Assembly (NCBI RefSeq): GCF_019393635.1
Contig: NC_057862.1
Span: 410,172,169 to 410,236,168, forward strand
Length of the DNA stretch: 64,000 bases
From: Dromiciops gliroides
Lineage: Eukaryota; Chordata; Mammalia; Microbiotheria; Microbiotheriidae
Reading direction: 5' to 3'
Shown here: positions 22,169 through 32,824 of the stretch, piece by piece
How positions within the stretch are numbered: position 1 is the stretch's first letter
Layout: the number at the start of each line of letters is the position of its first letter
Program-made: the position numbers and the translations under genes
Notes under the pieces: model-generated
Told to the model about the DNA's origin: nothing
Databases searched by the model: none
Seen by the model: only the letters and a program-made list of their open reading frames with translations

Positions 22169-22391
22169 TTCTTCTTCTTCTTCTTCTTCTTCTTCTTCTT
22201 CTTCTTCTTCTTCTTCTTCTTCTTCTTCTTCTTCTTCTTCTTCTTCTTCTTTTGGCAGGGCAATGAGGGTTAAGTGACTTGCCTAGGGTCACACAGCTAG
22301 TAAGTGTCAAGTGTCTGAGGTCAGATTTGAACTCAGGTCCTCTTGAATCCAGGGCTGATGCTCTATCCACTGTGCCACCTAGCTGCCCCCT
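22169..22391 (-). mobile_element. CORE-SINE with (GAA)n tail
   Basis: The tail is a pure (TTC)28-like run on the plus strand (22169-22253), i.e. (GAA)n in element orientation, followed by a standard SINE body. The TSD agattacatttt flanks it. The serine- and arginine-repeat frames predicted here are artefacts of the triplet array. Confidence 0.95.
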
Positions 22392-22706
22392 AGATTACAT
22401 TTTAATGGAGGAAGAGAACTCCAAAAAAGTTACTGAAAAAGGAGGAGGGAGAGTGATAAGGTGGAGAAATCTAGAGAGTGAGGAGTAGGTACAGCTGACT
22501 TGGGCACTTCCTCAAATGGAAATTCAGGAGAGGAAGTCAACAATGAGAGGAAGGGGCCACTGGATAGAGGTATCATCTAGGGTAAGAAGGCGACTGGGGC
22601 TGAGGTGTAGAAGTTTGAAGAATTGAGACTGAAGTTGGGAGACAAGGATTTATTTGAAGGTAGCATGGGGGTAATTAAGAAAAACCAACTGGTATTAGAG
22701 TTTGAA

Positions 22707-22957
22707 GGGGCAGCCAGGCGGATACAATGCCTGGCTTGGAGTCAGGAAGATTCATCTTTCTGAGTTCAAATCTGGCCTCAGACAATTGCTGTATATGACC
22801 TTAGACACATACTTGCTGTATAACCCTGTTTGTCTCAGTTTCCTCATTTGTAAAATGAGCTGGAAAAGGAAATGGCAAACCACTCCAGTATCTCTGCCAA
22901 GAAAACTCAAAATGGGGTCATGAGAAGTTTGATATAACTGAACAACAACAACAAAAG
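22707..22957 (+). mobile_element. Mar1-type SINE
   Basis: Head ggggcagccaggcggata, an extended CORE with a duplicated gtatatgacctta-like block, and the 3' part gtaaaatgagctggaaaagg ... acaacaacaac. Confidence 0.85.
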
Positions 22958-23155
22958 GCTTGAAGACCTGAATTTAATGCTGGCTCCATTTTTTATTAGC
23001 TGAATGATTATGTGGAAGCTTCTTAGCTTTCCTGAATTACAGCTTTCTCATCTATAAGATGAGGATAATAATACTTTATATATATATATATATTTTTAGG
23101 GCAGTTTTGAGAAAAGTGCTTTTAAAATATTAAAGCAATATAGAATTGTGATCTA
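22958..23155 (+). mobile_element. MIR, with (TA)n inside
   Basis: Forward MIR (gaagcttcttagctttcc, ctataagatgaggataataa) whose 3' part carries a (TA)9 run at 23077-23093. Confidence 0.65.
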
Positions 23156-23289
23156 TTATTAACATTTCAAATCTATACTGAGTTACATGCCCAGACAAAC
23201 AGGTTTTATTACTGGCCTCCATGTACGCTATATTAATTTCAGTCTTTCTGACTTCCAATCAATGATTCTTAATCTTGGGTCTATGTACT

Positions 23290-23508
23290 TATATTATTTT
23301 TAAGTAAAAAATGTGTATATTGTGTATATATATGCATATATATATATAATTCTACCAAAATTATATACAACTATATAATCATACATAACTTTTAATCATT
23401 ATATATTATATTATTATAGTATATCATTATGGACATTATATATTATTATATTACATATGATATATAACCATATAATTATATAGTATATTTTTACATATTG
23501 TGGGGATC
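23290..23508. repeat. AT-rich low-complexity tract
   Basis: Almost pure A/T with tatata runs and repeats of attatatatt(a). This tract hosts the LTR that follows. Confidence 0.85.
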
Positions 23509-24059
23509 AATTTTTAATTGGGGTATGTTAGCTAAGCAGCTTGCTGCAATATCGGGGCAAGGAAGGAGACTGGCAGCCTCCCTCAAAACAGAACAGGATT
23601 TATTTTAACAAGAACGAACTTAAAAAAAAAAACACCACACAAACAGGATCAATAGGATCAAGGGAAAGGAAATAAAATGGGGAAAGGGAAATTATACAAC
23701 CTGAAAAATACCACCACTCAGCTGAGAATACACAGCAGAGCTCCTGTTACCTTCCATTTTCTAGCTAGAATGCCGGAAAAAAAACAACCAAAAAACAAAA
23801 CTTCCTTCCTCCCTGTACACTCCACGCAGCCCCCAGCCAATTAGATGGCCGCTCTGACAGTCACATGACTGCCCTCACTAGGCTTCCAATCATTATAATT
23901 TTGCCAGGCCCATGTAGGCATCAGCGAGTGGTGATGACATGAGGTGCCAGCACCATGGCAATGGCTACAATCCGTGGGTGGAGCACCGTGCGGTTTGCAG
24001 AGCCCCAGGCCAGTTCGCGCTGAGGCATAAAAACCTCAAATAACAATTAATTCTTTACA
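23509..24059 (-). mobile_element. Solo LTR, family 'E'
   Basis: The minus strand runs TGTAAAGAATTAATTG ... GATCCCCACA, with AATAAATCCTGTT near its 3' third. It is GC-richer than its AT-rich surroundings and is flanked by atat on both sides, a weak TSD because the target is itself ATAT-rich. A short block near 23680 (acaacctga) is shared with the LTR at 38689-39728. Confidence 0.72.
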
Positions 24060-24069
24060 ATATAATTCT

Positions 24070-24070
24070 T

Positions 24071-24142
<72 letters not shown>

Positions 24143-24148
24143 CCTGTA

Positions 24149-24211
<63 letters not shown>
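24070..24211. repeat. (TCTA)n microsatellite
   Basis: About 35 tetranucleotide units with one interruption (ctacctgta at about 24140). This is the longest uninterrupted-type array in the window and is probably length-polymorphic. Confidence 0.97.
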
Positions 24212-24409
24212 AATTTTGGTAGAATTGGTTTGTAGTTCCATGTGTATTTTATTTTGTAAATTTAAAGACATTATTCTGAGAAGGGGTCCATAGTTTTCAT
24301 TAGACTTGCCAAAGGGGTAGATGACAGAAAAGGTTAAGAAACTGTCCTAGATTATCTTCCTCTCTTTTCTCTGCCTATATGAATCCTTCTCAGGAAAAAA
24401 AACAAAACA

Positions 24410-24600
24410 TGAAATAGTGGAAAAGGCACTGAATTTGAAATGAGAGAATCTGAGTTTGAATCCTAACTCTGCCACTTACCAATTGGATCACCTTGGGAAA
24501 GTCACTTGGTTACCTGGGACTCAGTTTCTTCATCTGTAAGAAAAGGAAGTTGGATTTGACAATGTCTAAAGTCCTTTGTGGCTCTAAATCTATGATCCTA
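24410..24600 (+). mobile_element. MIR-family SINE (MON1-like)
   Basis: Forward copy with gagtttgaatcctaactct, cttgggaaagtcactt and a terminal ggctctaaatctatgatcct. Confidence 0.75.
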
Positions 24601-24604
24601 TTTG

Positions 24605-25300
24605 CCCGTCAAGGTCCAGTTCAAACTTCACCTCCTTCATGTAGCCTTCCTTGATCAATCTAGCACATGTTTCCTTTCCAGTTCCACTCCTGACTCCAAA
24701 TCTCACAATTCCCAGCAGCTTTTCCCCCCTGGAAGATGCCTCAATCTCGGCAGCCTTTTCACTATGGAAAATTCCTCCACCCCAAGGGCCCCCCCTTCTT
24801 CTGAAACTTCATTTGACGAAGTACCAAAGCCAGCCATGTTTATTCCTTTACTTCTCTTCAGACTCTCCAGACTTCTTCATCATACCTGAGGGATGTCTAT
24901 TCCCTTCCCCAACATTTTTAGCTCACTTTTATGTGTTGTCTTCCTCCATCAGAAACTCTGTGAGGGCAAGGAGTATCTTTCTTTTTGCATTTATTTATAT
25001 TTCTAGAGATTAGAATAGTTTGGGGCACATAGTAAGTGGTTACTACTTTGCAAACCTTTTAAAGCACTTATTTGGTCATTGTCATCATCATCATGATCAT
25101 GATCATCACTACCGCCACCACTTTTTTATGTACCACACACATTTTGGCACATATTTTTACCTATACTATCTTCTGTTTTGTGTATGTTAGTCTTATCTCA
25201 CTTGTCTCATGCCTTCAGGGTAGGAACTCCTGTCTTTTTCTTTACATCCCCTTTGCAACAAAGAGCATGATGCCTCGTACATAGCAGAAGTTCAATGAAT
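24605..25300 (+). mobile_element. LINE-2-like 3' remnants
   Basis: ttcacctccttcatgtagcc, then agaaactctgtgagggcaag and gcacatagtaagtgg are degraded L2 3'-end landmarks. A second set ends at gttcaatgaatgtttgttg (about 25290). The 95- and 120-codon frames inside are by-products of this. Confidence 0.6.
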
Positions 25301-25414
25301 GTTTGTTGAAAGTCTAAATGAAGAGACAGCTATCTTTCCTTATAATATTTCTGTTTGTTACTTCATAATTTCTTTCCTTAAGTGATTTTATGAAATCAGA
25401 ATCTCATAACTACA

Positions 25415-25620
25415 TAGTCTCATAAATTTAGGGATGGAAAGGTCCCTCAGGGCCACCTAGTTCAACATCCTCCTTTTACAGATTAGGAAACTGAGTCCCA
25501 GACAGCTGAAGTGACTTGTTCAAGTTTACACAGATAGCATGTGGCAGAGTTAGGATTTGAACTCAGGGCTTCTGATTCTAAATTCAGCCTTTTCTCCCTT
25601 TTACCCTGCTGCCTCTTTAT
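25415..25620 (-). mobile_element. MIR
   Basis: Reverse MIR with cagattaggaaactgag and gcagagttaggatttgaact. Old and diverged. Confidence 0.75.
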
Positions 25621-26874
25621 TTTTCTTTGCAGTGGTTTGTTAGGTATTAAATGAATTCTGTGAATCGCTGGCCTGATTCCAGAAATAAGGATGGCAACTA
25701 AAAAGAGAAAATGAACACAGGAGACTCTCCTCTCCTTTTCTTTTTCACCTTCCCTTAGTGGGCATATATAAAAGTCTTGTTTGTCAATGCTGGGGAATGA
25801 AAAGAAGAGCCAAGCTGGGTCCTGGGTCAGAAATGGGAAGGATGCTCTAGTGCAAGATGCTCAGTGATTCATGTTTGCTGCCTAATATAATTTTAATCAG
25901 AGGATCAGGGAAATAAAGAGAAACAGCTTGCATTTACATCTTGCCAGTTGCTTTTGGGCCAAATCTCAAGCACCTTGGACAACCTCAATAGTTTGCCAAT
26001 GCTTTATGCTAGTTTCTCTGCTTGTCAGGTCCCTGAGATTGTCAACTTCTGCTTCCACAGAGGGAAAATGGCAGCCAGGCTTGGCTCAAGTTTGACTGAA
26101 GAAGGTAGACTTTGACCCTCCAAACCTGTTGGAGAAAGCATGTTTTCTTGACTGGGTTGCTCACCATAGAAATTAGAAATTACCTTACAGAGCCATAATA
26201 CTAATTTGATTGATAAATTGTCTAATTCTAGAGGGTCCATAAAAGATTATTTTATTTAAAAATTTTAAAACTTAATAACTATATAGAAAAATAAACACTC
26301 AAAATAACTGGAATTATGGTTGTTGGTATGTGGAAGGGGAATTTTATAGCCATTGATTCCACATTCTCTTTGGAATCTTCACAAAGGCTGTATGTGAGTT
26401 TCCAGCTTGAGACATTTTGGGAGGGGTTGAAAACACTAGTGAAGTTTCATGAAGAACAAGATACAGGATTGGAAGAAGTACAGGAAGTTACCTGAGAAGG
26501 AGGGAAAGAAAATGGTATCTGTATCATTTGTTCCAGCATCCTGCATAGACCTTCATGACAGCAAGAGCTGTGGTCCTGGGTTTCCATGCTCATCAAGTTC
26601 CTATGCTGAGTAGCCAAACATTTCCTAGGTTGGTATTCCTATGCTGAGAAGTCCTGAGGTCCTTAGCCTACCACTGGATTGGGTATTCTCTAAGATTCAT
26701 TCAAACTCAAAAATCCTAGGATTTCATGATATATGTCTTTCTTGCTAAATTTTTGAGACAGTGGCTAATCTGATGTGTGAGGGAAGCCATTTGAAATGGG
26801 TCCAAGAATGTTTAATGCCTGCTTCATTTCTCTGTTCTTACCTTGTTATTCTGTTTTATTTGTCATAGCCATTG
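25621..26874. other. Unassigned, no gene seen
   Basis: No repeat signature I can name. The only frame, 71 codons on the minus strand at 26025-26240, shows no recognisable domain. Confidence 0.4.
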
Positions 26875-27000
26875 ATTTAGAGGAGGGAAGGACCTTAAAG
26901 GTCATCTAGTTCAATCCTTTCATTTTGTATAAAAGGAAACTAAAGCCAGAGAAGTTAAATGACTTGCTTAGGGTTGCCTAGGTGGTTTGATTTCATGGTC
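26875..27000 (-). mobile_element. MIR fragment
   Basis: gaccttaaaggtcatctagt ... aaggaaactaaagcc ... aatgacttgcttagg marks a reversed CORE element. Confidence 0.65.
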
Positions 27001-27192
27001 ATCTGGTATGATCTGGTAAAAGAATCATGATTGAAGGGTTCAGAGCTATGGATCTGAATGGACAAATAGTAGACCTAGGCATAGCTGAGGTGATCGCATT
27101 AAGGGGCTATATACAGAACATTTTTAAAAAGAAAGATTTAAAAAATCTATTTGTTCTATTTCCCTTCTTATATCCTTAGAATCCAAACCATT

Positions 27193-27478
27193 CTGCTGTT
27201 GTGGTATAACCTGTAATCTCGGCTACCAGAAAGGGTGAAGCTGGTGCATTCCTTGAGTTTAGGACCTCTCACTTGCAGTAGGCTAAGCCTTTTAGATGTT
27301 TGCACTGTCTGGTACCAGTATGGTGAGCCCCTAAAATGAGGGAGGGCATCAGGTTGCCTAAGGAGGGCCAAACTGGCCCAGATTAGAAACAGTAGGACAA
27401 AACTCCCATGCTGATCCAGCAGTGAGTGAGATCCACTCACCCCGAATCTGAGTGATTCTGATGAGCAAGCAAAATCCA
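27193..27478 (+). pseudogene. 7SL (SRP RNA) retropseudogene
   Basis: The sequence follows 7SL RNA from end to end. The 5' Alu domain is present (cctgtaatctcggctacc, then gctggtgcattccttgagt). The S domain is best kept (caggttgcctaaggaggg, aactggcccag, gacaaaactcccatgctgat). The length is close to the ~300 nt of the parent. Substitutions destroy several stem pairings and the GGGCGCGGTGGC start is degraded, so it is a dead copy. aatccaa just outside both ends (about 27181, 27473) may be the remains of a TSD. Confidence 0.9.
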
Positions 27479-27739
27479 ATAAAAGCAGGGAGTAGGATGG
27501 GAAATTTCTGTCTGTTGTCCTAGAATAGTGACTCACTTCATAATTCTCTCCAGAGTTTCAAGTGCATGTACACATGATGGGATTTGGGCAGTACAGGCTT
27601 TTCACCAGAAGAGTAGTTAAAGTTTTCTTCCCCCCCCAACATATATACATTGGCTATTGCTGGTTGACCATATTATACAACCAAAGATGCCTAGTAGTTT
27701 TCTAAAATAAAATTTGATTAATATCTTTTTTAATATTGT

Positions 27740-28200
27740 TTAGGTTTCTTCTTGTGTCCTTTCCCTTTTTTCCCTCCCAGAGAGCCAACTTATGTAATAA
27801 GGAACTTTTTTTTAAAAGAAGGAAAAAGAAGAGAAAAAAAACAAACAGTAAAATTAATCAATATAAAAAAATCTTCAAATCCATTTAATATTCCGCAGCC
27901 TTGGATGTCCTGTCCCTGCAGAGGACTGGAAAGAGGTATCTTTTCATATGATTTTGTAGCATTTAGTTTTAATGTTTTGTGATCATTGTTCTTTTCATTT
28001 AAATATTGTTGTTCTCATTGTATACATTATTTTCTTGGCTCTGCCTATGTCATTCTTCATAATTTCATGTAAATCTTCCCATGCTTCTTTGTATTGCTCA
28101 TATTTGTCATTTCTTACAATAATATTCCATTGCATTCATGTACTATGATTTGTTTAGCCATTCCCTAATTGATGGACATTGTAGATGATCAATTGATCCT
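27740..28200 (-). mobile_element. Old L1 3' fragment
   Basis: cttacaataatattccattg ... agccattccctaattgatgg corresponds to the reversed L1 ORF2 end seen at 13080-13145. The left part is a diverged A/T-rich L1-like 3' UTR. Confidence 0.7.
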
Positions 28201-28693
28201 TAATTAAAAGCATCAGGGACTTCTGCATTATGTGACCAATAAGATAGAAGATTAAACACTTTTTCTGATTTCCACAACCTCTCACACCTTTTCAAAAAAG
28301 AAATTAGGTGCCAAAGCTAAAGTAACTTCAGCTGTCTCTTTGGTCTTCAATAGCTGGAATCCAAAAGAAGGTTAAAAAAAAAGCATGAACTGACATCTAT
28401 CCCAAATTCACACAGCACCCCCTTTCCATCCACCCACCATGCTTTGGGCAGCAAGGCTGCACTAGCTGGCCCAAGATCCAACCTATGGGCTTGCAACAAA
28501 ATCCAACCCTACACCCTTGGTCCACCTTTGCTCTTTCCAGGGTCATAGAGATCTGGGCTCCAGGCTGTGGAAGTCTTGGCAGCCAGTGCCCTGGGAGTCC
28601 TCTGTGCTGCAAAATATTTTTGATGGGGAGTAGAGGAACAGAGGGAAAGTGGCAGGACACATTTCTGGGTTTGAAATAGAGCTTGGTTCCACA
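28201..28693. other. Unassigned interval
   Basis: Opposed frames of 61-87 codons overlap at 28397-28694 and none is recognised. Sequence is GC-richer than its surroundings up to the LTR edge. Confidence 0.35.
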
Positions 28694-29396
28694 TGTTATG
28701 GGGGAAAATGGGATAGGGGGTTTGGGGTAGGAGTTGGGGTCTTAGGAATTCCTTTTTAAAGAATTACACCCTCTTAGGGGCAGTTGGTGGCACAGTGGAT
28801 AAAGCACTGGCCCTGGATTCAGGAGGACCTGAGTTCAAATCCGGCCTCAGACACCTAATACTTACTAGCTGTATGACCCTGGGCAAATCACTTGACCCCA
28901 ATTGCCTTACCAAAAAAAAAAAAAAAAAGAATTACACCCTCTTGCACACAACAGCAGTTAGAATAAGATGGTAGTTTATTTAGGGGCAAGGGAAGGGGCA
29001 GGGGGGAAGGGAAACCATGAAAGAAATCCTTGGACTTCTCATGGGGAGATAGGTATGGAACAAAGCACGTGGCTCTGAAGTACCAATCTCCTCGAGCAGG
29101 AGGCTGGTAGGTACTTTTATAGGGGACAGAAGTTTCTTTAGTGAGGGAGGACCATCCCCCCACTGGTGGTGACTGGAGGAATTGGGTGAGGAGTGGCTAT
29201 GGATCTCTCAAGCCATCTCTCTCTTCAGGACACAAAGGCTGCAGCCACACCCAAATTTATCTCTCCAAGGGTAAGGGAGATCAGAATGAAGGGTGGAGGC
29301 TAGCTCAGTCAGATCTGGTTCCACTTATCTCTCTAGGTGAATCTGTTTTCTGGTTTAGTTTCTCAAGGACAAGATTCCTTGATGTGCCCCATGACA
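28694..29396 (-). mobile_element. 3' LTR, family 'B', of a gag-only provirus
   Basis: The minus strand runs TGTCATGGGGCACATC ... TTTTCCCCCATAACA, with TATAAAAGTACC (about 29112) and AATAAACTAC (about 28977). It is homologous to the plus-strand LTR at 5056-5627. A SINE adds about 168 bp. A purine tract adjoins its 5' start at 29397, so it is a 3' LTR and not a solo one. The bases outside (caca) and inside (tttc) do not match, which is as expected. Confidence 0.85.
28778..28928 (+). mobile_element. CORE-SINE inside LTR-B
   Basis: Begins ggggcagttggtggcacag with a small head deletion and ends in A17. The TSD agaattacaccctctt is on both sides (28761-28776, 28929-28944). Confidence 0.95.
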
Positions 29397-29411
29397 TTTC
29401 CCCACTTCTCT
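29397..29411 (-). promoter_or_regulatory. Polypurine tract of the gag-only provirus
   Basis: The minus strand reads AGAGAAGTGGGGAAA immediately before TGTCATGG of the LTR. It gives the direction and shows that the interior lies to the right. Confidence 0.7.
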
Positions 29412-29913
29412 ATATAAAAGGAAAGGGGATGAAGATTCTTCTGAAACTGCTTCATGCTGACCGAGGGTCGAGGAAATCACGGTGCAAGGGAGGGGGAGGG
29501 GAGAGAAGTGGAGAAGGCTTGGTCCTGTGAGGCCCAGAGGGTCCAGAGGGTGGGAGGCAACACATAGGCGCAATGGGTATCTGCCATGAATCCTTGAGCC
29601 TAGATGGAACAGACTTAAACAAAAAAATGAAAACTGACCAGAGCAAAAATGAAAATGGACTTTATCAGATCAGGAGTAAAAGTGTGACTACTTTTTTTCC
29701 AGTGGAAGCTGGAAAGGCTAAATGCAGGACAGGGGGTGACCTGCTTTACTGAAGTTAAGTAATCAGATCAAAGCCTAGTTCTATGAGAGGCAGTGTCTGT
29801 CTACATTTAGGGTCCTTTTACCCCATCCCCACTTTGTGCCTTGATTGAATGCTAGGATCTGAATGAGAGAGTAAGACAGAGGTTGCCCCCAAACCATTCC
29901 TAGGCTTGCCTCC
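29412..29913 (-). mobile_element. Collapsed pol-env interval of the provirus
   Basis: Only about 500 bases separate the purine tract from the gag nucleocapsid end, where several kilobases of pol and env would be expected. Frames of 64-72 codons here match nothing I recognise. A deletion is inferred. Confidence 0.55.
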
Positions 29914-31275
29914 TTAGTCCAGCTTGGCCATGGGCCTGACAAGGTGCTGGCCAGGAGAGCAAGCTGCAGAGTGCTGGATTTTCACTAAGCCGATCTCTTG
30001 GGTGCTGCCCTGGGGACAAAGAAGTAGGAGAGCTGGCCTCACCTTTGTGAGGTGTCCCCCACTTCTGTGTCCCGGTTTACTGCAGCTGCCAGAATCTCGG
30101 CCACCTGGAGTTCTGCTGGTAGCAGATGTGGTGATGGCTGCTGCTATTATAGAAGCTTGGTCTATGGAGCGGGCACGAGCCATCTTTTCTCTCTCTTTAG
30201 TTACTGCAAGGTCCCTGTTATTAAAAATCTTAAAAGCAATATCAAGGAGTTGTGAGGATGGGATCTGGGGACCCTAGTCTAATTTCTGGAGTTCTCTCCT
30301 AATGTCAAGAGCAGACTGGCTGATAAAATGAATATTGAGGACAGTTATTCCTACATCTCTTTGGGGGTCTAGGTTGGTATATTTCTTCAGAGAGTCCGCT
30401 AAATGGCTCATGAAGACAGCAGGATTTTCGTCAGACCCCTGTGTTATCTCCCTCACCTTTTCATAATTGACTTGTTTCTTAACCCCCCTTCTCATTCCCT
30501 CAACCAGGCAGGTGACCATGTGATTTCTACGAGCCCTGTCTTCCCTGTTATCATAGTTCCACCTGGGTTCTACAACTGGGACAGCTGTAAATCCAGGGAC
30601 CCCAACCCAATTTGCAACCTGCTAGTGTTCATCCCCAACTCGTACTGCCAGGTCCCAAATCTGTTTTTTCTCATGAGGGGTACAACAGCTGGCAAGAATA
30701 ATTTGCAAATTGGTCCAGGAAAGGTCAAACTCCAGTGTCACAGACTTAAAGCCATCTATGAACTTTGTGGGGTTCTCTGAGTAACTCCCCAATTTCTCTT
30801 TAATCTGAGATAACCTGCTTATGGAAAAAGGAACATGCCTTAATGTTGTGCCCTTCCCAATGGGAAATTCCCTTAATGGAAGCAGGGAAGCAGTGGGAGA
30901 AGCTGGTAAGGACCTTGGTAGGGACCTGGGTGAAGCCAGTTGGGGGGATAATTGGGGAGATAGATCAGGTGGAGGCTGAGACAGAGGATTGGGCGGAAGG
31001 CCCAGTATGGGAGGGGTAACAGTTTTTGGCTGTGGAGTAGGTGGGGGAGAGGAAACAGTCTTTGGCTGCAGCATGGGTGGAGATGGGAAAAAGGAGATGG
31101 GCGTAGGTGACTGCAGATTAGGTAAAGCAGATGGGATTGACTGCACAGGAAAATGGGGAACGTATTGGAGTTCCCCTAGATTGAGAATGGGGTATAGCAG
31201 GATTGGGAAAATAGGATACTGATATCCTCTCCCAGTGTGGCCGGAGCTCTGCTGTGGAAGGCACAGGGAATAGAG
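29914..31275 (-). pseudogene. Endogenous gammaretrovirus-like gag (p12-CA-NC), broken
   Basis: In minus-strand order: a proline-rich linker (31200-30900), the capsid start with PFSISRL (about 30820), capsid N-terminal sequence to a stop at 30622, capsid C-terminal domain in another frame (30519-30274) with the major homology region (QGSDENPAVFMSHL), and a decayed CCHC knuckle (CSKPGH, about 30085). At least two frame changes occur. The matrix end is missing because an LTR-A element interrupts at 31276. The order and motifs are those of class I ERV gag. It is non-coding. Confidence 0.85.
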
Positions 31276-32434
31276 TGATGCAGGGATGGATTTAATTGAT
31301 CGAATTGATTGTGAGGCTTCCCAAAGCATTACAAGATTCAGTGACTCAGTTCCTATGTTTTATTAAAAGACTTCATGGCCACAGGGAGAATGCCAAAAGA
31401 GAAAGGTGTCTCGAATAGGGAAATGAAAATGGTTATGACATGGGGGAGAAACCGATAGGAGAAAGCACGTGGGTCCTTAGGATTCTTCTGTAAAGAATTA
31501 TACTGTCACACAAGACCTAATTAGGAATAAAAGAACAGGTTTATTGGGGTACAAGACAAACCGGCCGGGAGGAAGGTTTTGCCAGAACAAAATGCTTTCC
31601 TCCCTGACTAGCTCGAGGAGCACCATTTTATAGGGTTTAGATGGGGTGGGTAAGAGTCTCTTATTGGGTGAGGGGTTGGTGGTCTTCCCGAGTTGCACTG
31701 GGGTAGGAGGAATCCCTCCTGAGCGATCTGGTGGTGGGTGTCAACTTTGTCCTGATGGGTCAGAGCAGTCTGCTGATGGGCGGTTCCAGGTGGTCTTCTC
31801 CTGGATTACCTCATCCAGGTGCTTAGGAGGACTGGAATGTAGGGTGGTGGTCCTGGAGCATGCTCAGTTCGATCTGGTGCCACTTATCTCCGTTGGGTGT
31901 GTGTGTGTGTGTGTGTGTCCTTGATTGAGTTCAAGGAGAGGCCTGCTTGATTTCAAGGGAAAATCCCTGAGGTTTCAAGGAAAAAGTTCCTTGAACTCCC
32001 CAGAGAAATGTTGGGGTAACCGGGGCCCATAATCCTCCCGTGACAGTTATATTTACAGTGAAAAATATAGGTTATTTCCTCATTATCTTAATATCCTCCT
32101 TGTGGGTCCTAATTTGTCCCCCAAGACAGGTACCTTTTTCACCAGGGGTGTGTTTTGGGGGTTTAAACATCATAAAGTGAACCTAAGGACACATTTGGTC
32201 CTTCTGCGCATGTTCATAAAACATGTTTAAACTTGTCAGATCCCTAAGAGTCTCTCTGTTTAGGATATCTCTTTACTTTAAGATCTGGTTTCTAGGTACA
32301 GTTTCTGTTTCCTGTCATCTAGGATCATTAATCCCTGGCTACTGTTTCTTTAAATTTCTGTTGATAGTGTTTGTTACTGTTGATAAAAACTCAGATCTTA
32401 GTTTCTCTGTTAACCCTTCTGGCCATCTTCATCA
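31276..32434 (-). mobile_element. Solo LTR, family 'A', TSD AGAG
   Basis: The minus strand runs from TGATGAAGATGGCC at 32434 to CCATCCCTGCATCA at 31276, flanked by agag on both sides (31272-31275, 32435-32438). It therefore inserted into the gag provirus as a separate element. A family-B-type LTR (31436-32045) splits it, so the original was about 545 bp. Confidence 0.82.
31436..32045 (-). mobile_element. Solo LTR, family B-related, TSD GTTA
   Basis: This 610-bp element runs, on the minus strand, TGTCACGGGAGG ... CCCCCATGTCA. The TSD gtta lies at 31432-31435 and 32046-32049. Removing it restores the ggttatatttac continuity seen in the first LTR-A copy (gttatatttatag near 4914). It contains a (GT)11 run at 31897-31918. 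Confidence 0.92.
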
Positions 32435-32446
32435 AGAGAGAACGTG

Positions 32447-32605
32447 GGGGCAGCTAGATGGCGCAGTGGATAAGGCATCGGCCCTGGATTCCGGAGTACC
32501 TGAGTTCAAATCTGACCTCCAACACTTAACACTTACTAGCTGTGTGACCCCAGGGTCACTTAACCCCAACTGCCCCACCAAAAAAACAAAAAAACAAACA
32601 AAAAA
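32447..32605 (+). mobile_element. CORE-SINE, first of a tandem pair
   Basis: Starts gggggcagctagatggc with an A/C tail. It lacks tgggcaag in the CORE (accccagggtcactt). Its flanks are agagagaacgtg and agagagaatgtg. Confidence 0.93.
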
Positions 32606-32619
32606 AAGAGAGAATGTGA

Positions 32620-32767
32620 GGGGAGCTAGGTGGCATAGTAGATAGAGCACTGGCCCTGAATTCAGGAGGACCTGAATTCAAATCTGACCTCAGACACTTA
32701 ACACTTACTAGCTGTGTGACCCTGGGCAAGTCACTTAACCCCAATTGCCTCACCAAAAAAAAAAAAG
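32620..32767 (+). mobile_element. CORE-SINE, second of a tandem pair
   Basis: Starts ggggagctaggtggcatag and ends A13. It sits directly after the repeated agagagaatg target, so it used the same site or the TSD of its neighbour. Confidence 0.93.
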
Positions 32768-32786
32768 AGAGAGAATGGGACAAGAC

Positions 32787-32787
<1 letters not shown>

Positions 32788-32824
<37 letters not shown>

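Noticed and set aside
22059..22370. Long serine and arginine homopolymer frames on opposite strands
   Set aside because: Both are translations of the (TTC)n/(GAA)n tail of a SINE, with no gene context.
24070..24211. CRISPR-like regular array
   Set aside because: It is a simple tetranucleotide microsatellite without spacers. The genome is a vertebrate.
27168..27536. 122-codon minus-strand frame
   Set aside because: It lies antisense to the 7SL pseudogene, which explains the sequence better.
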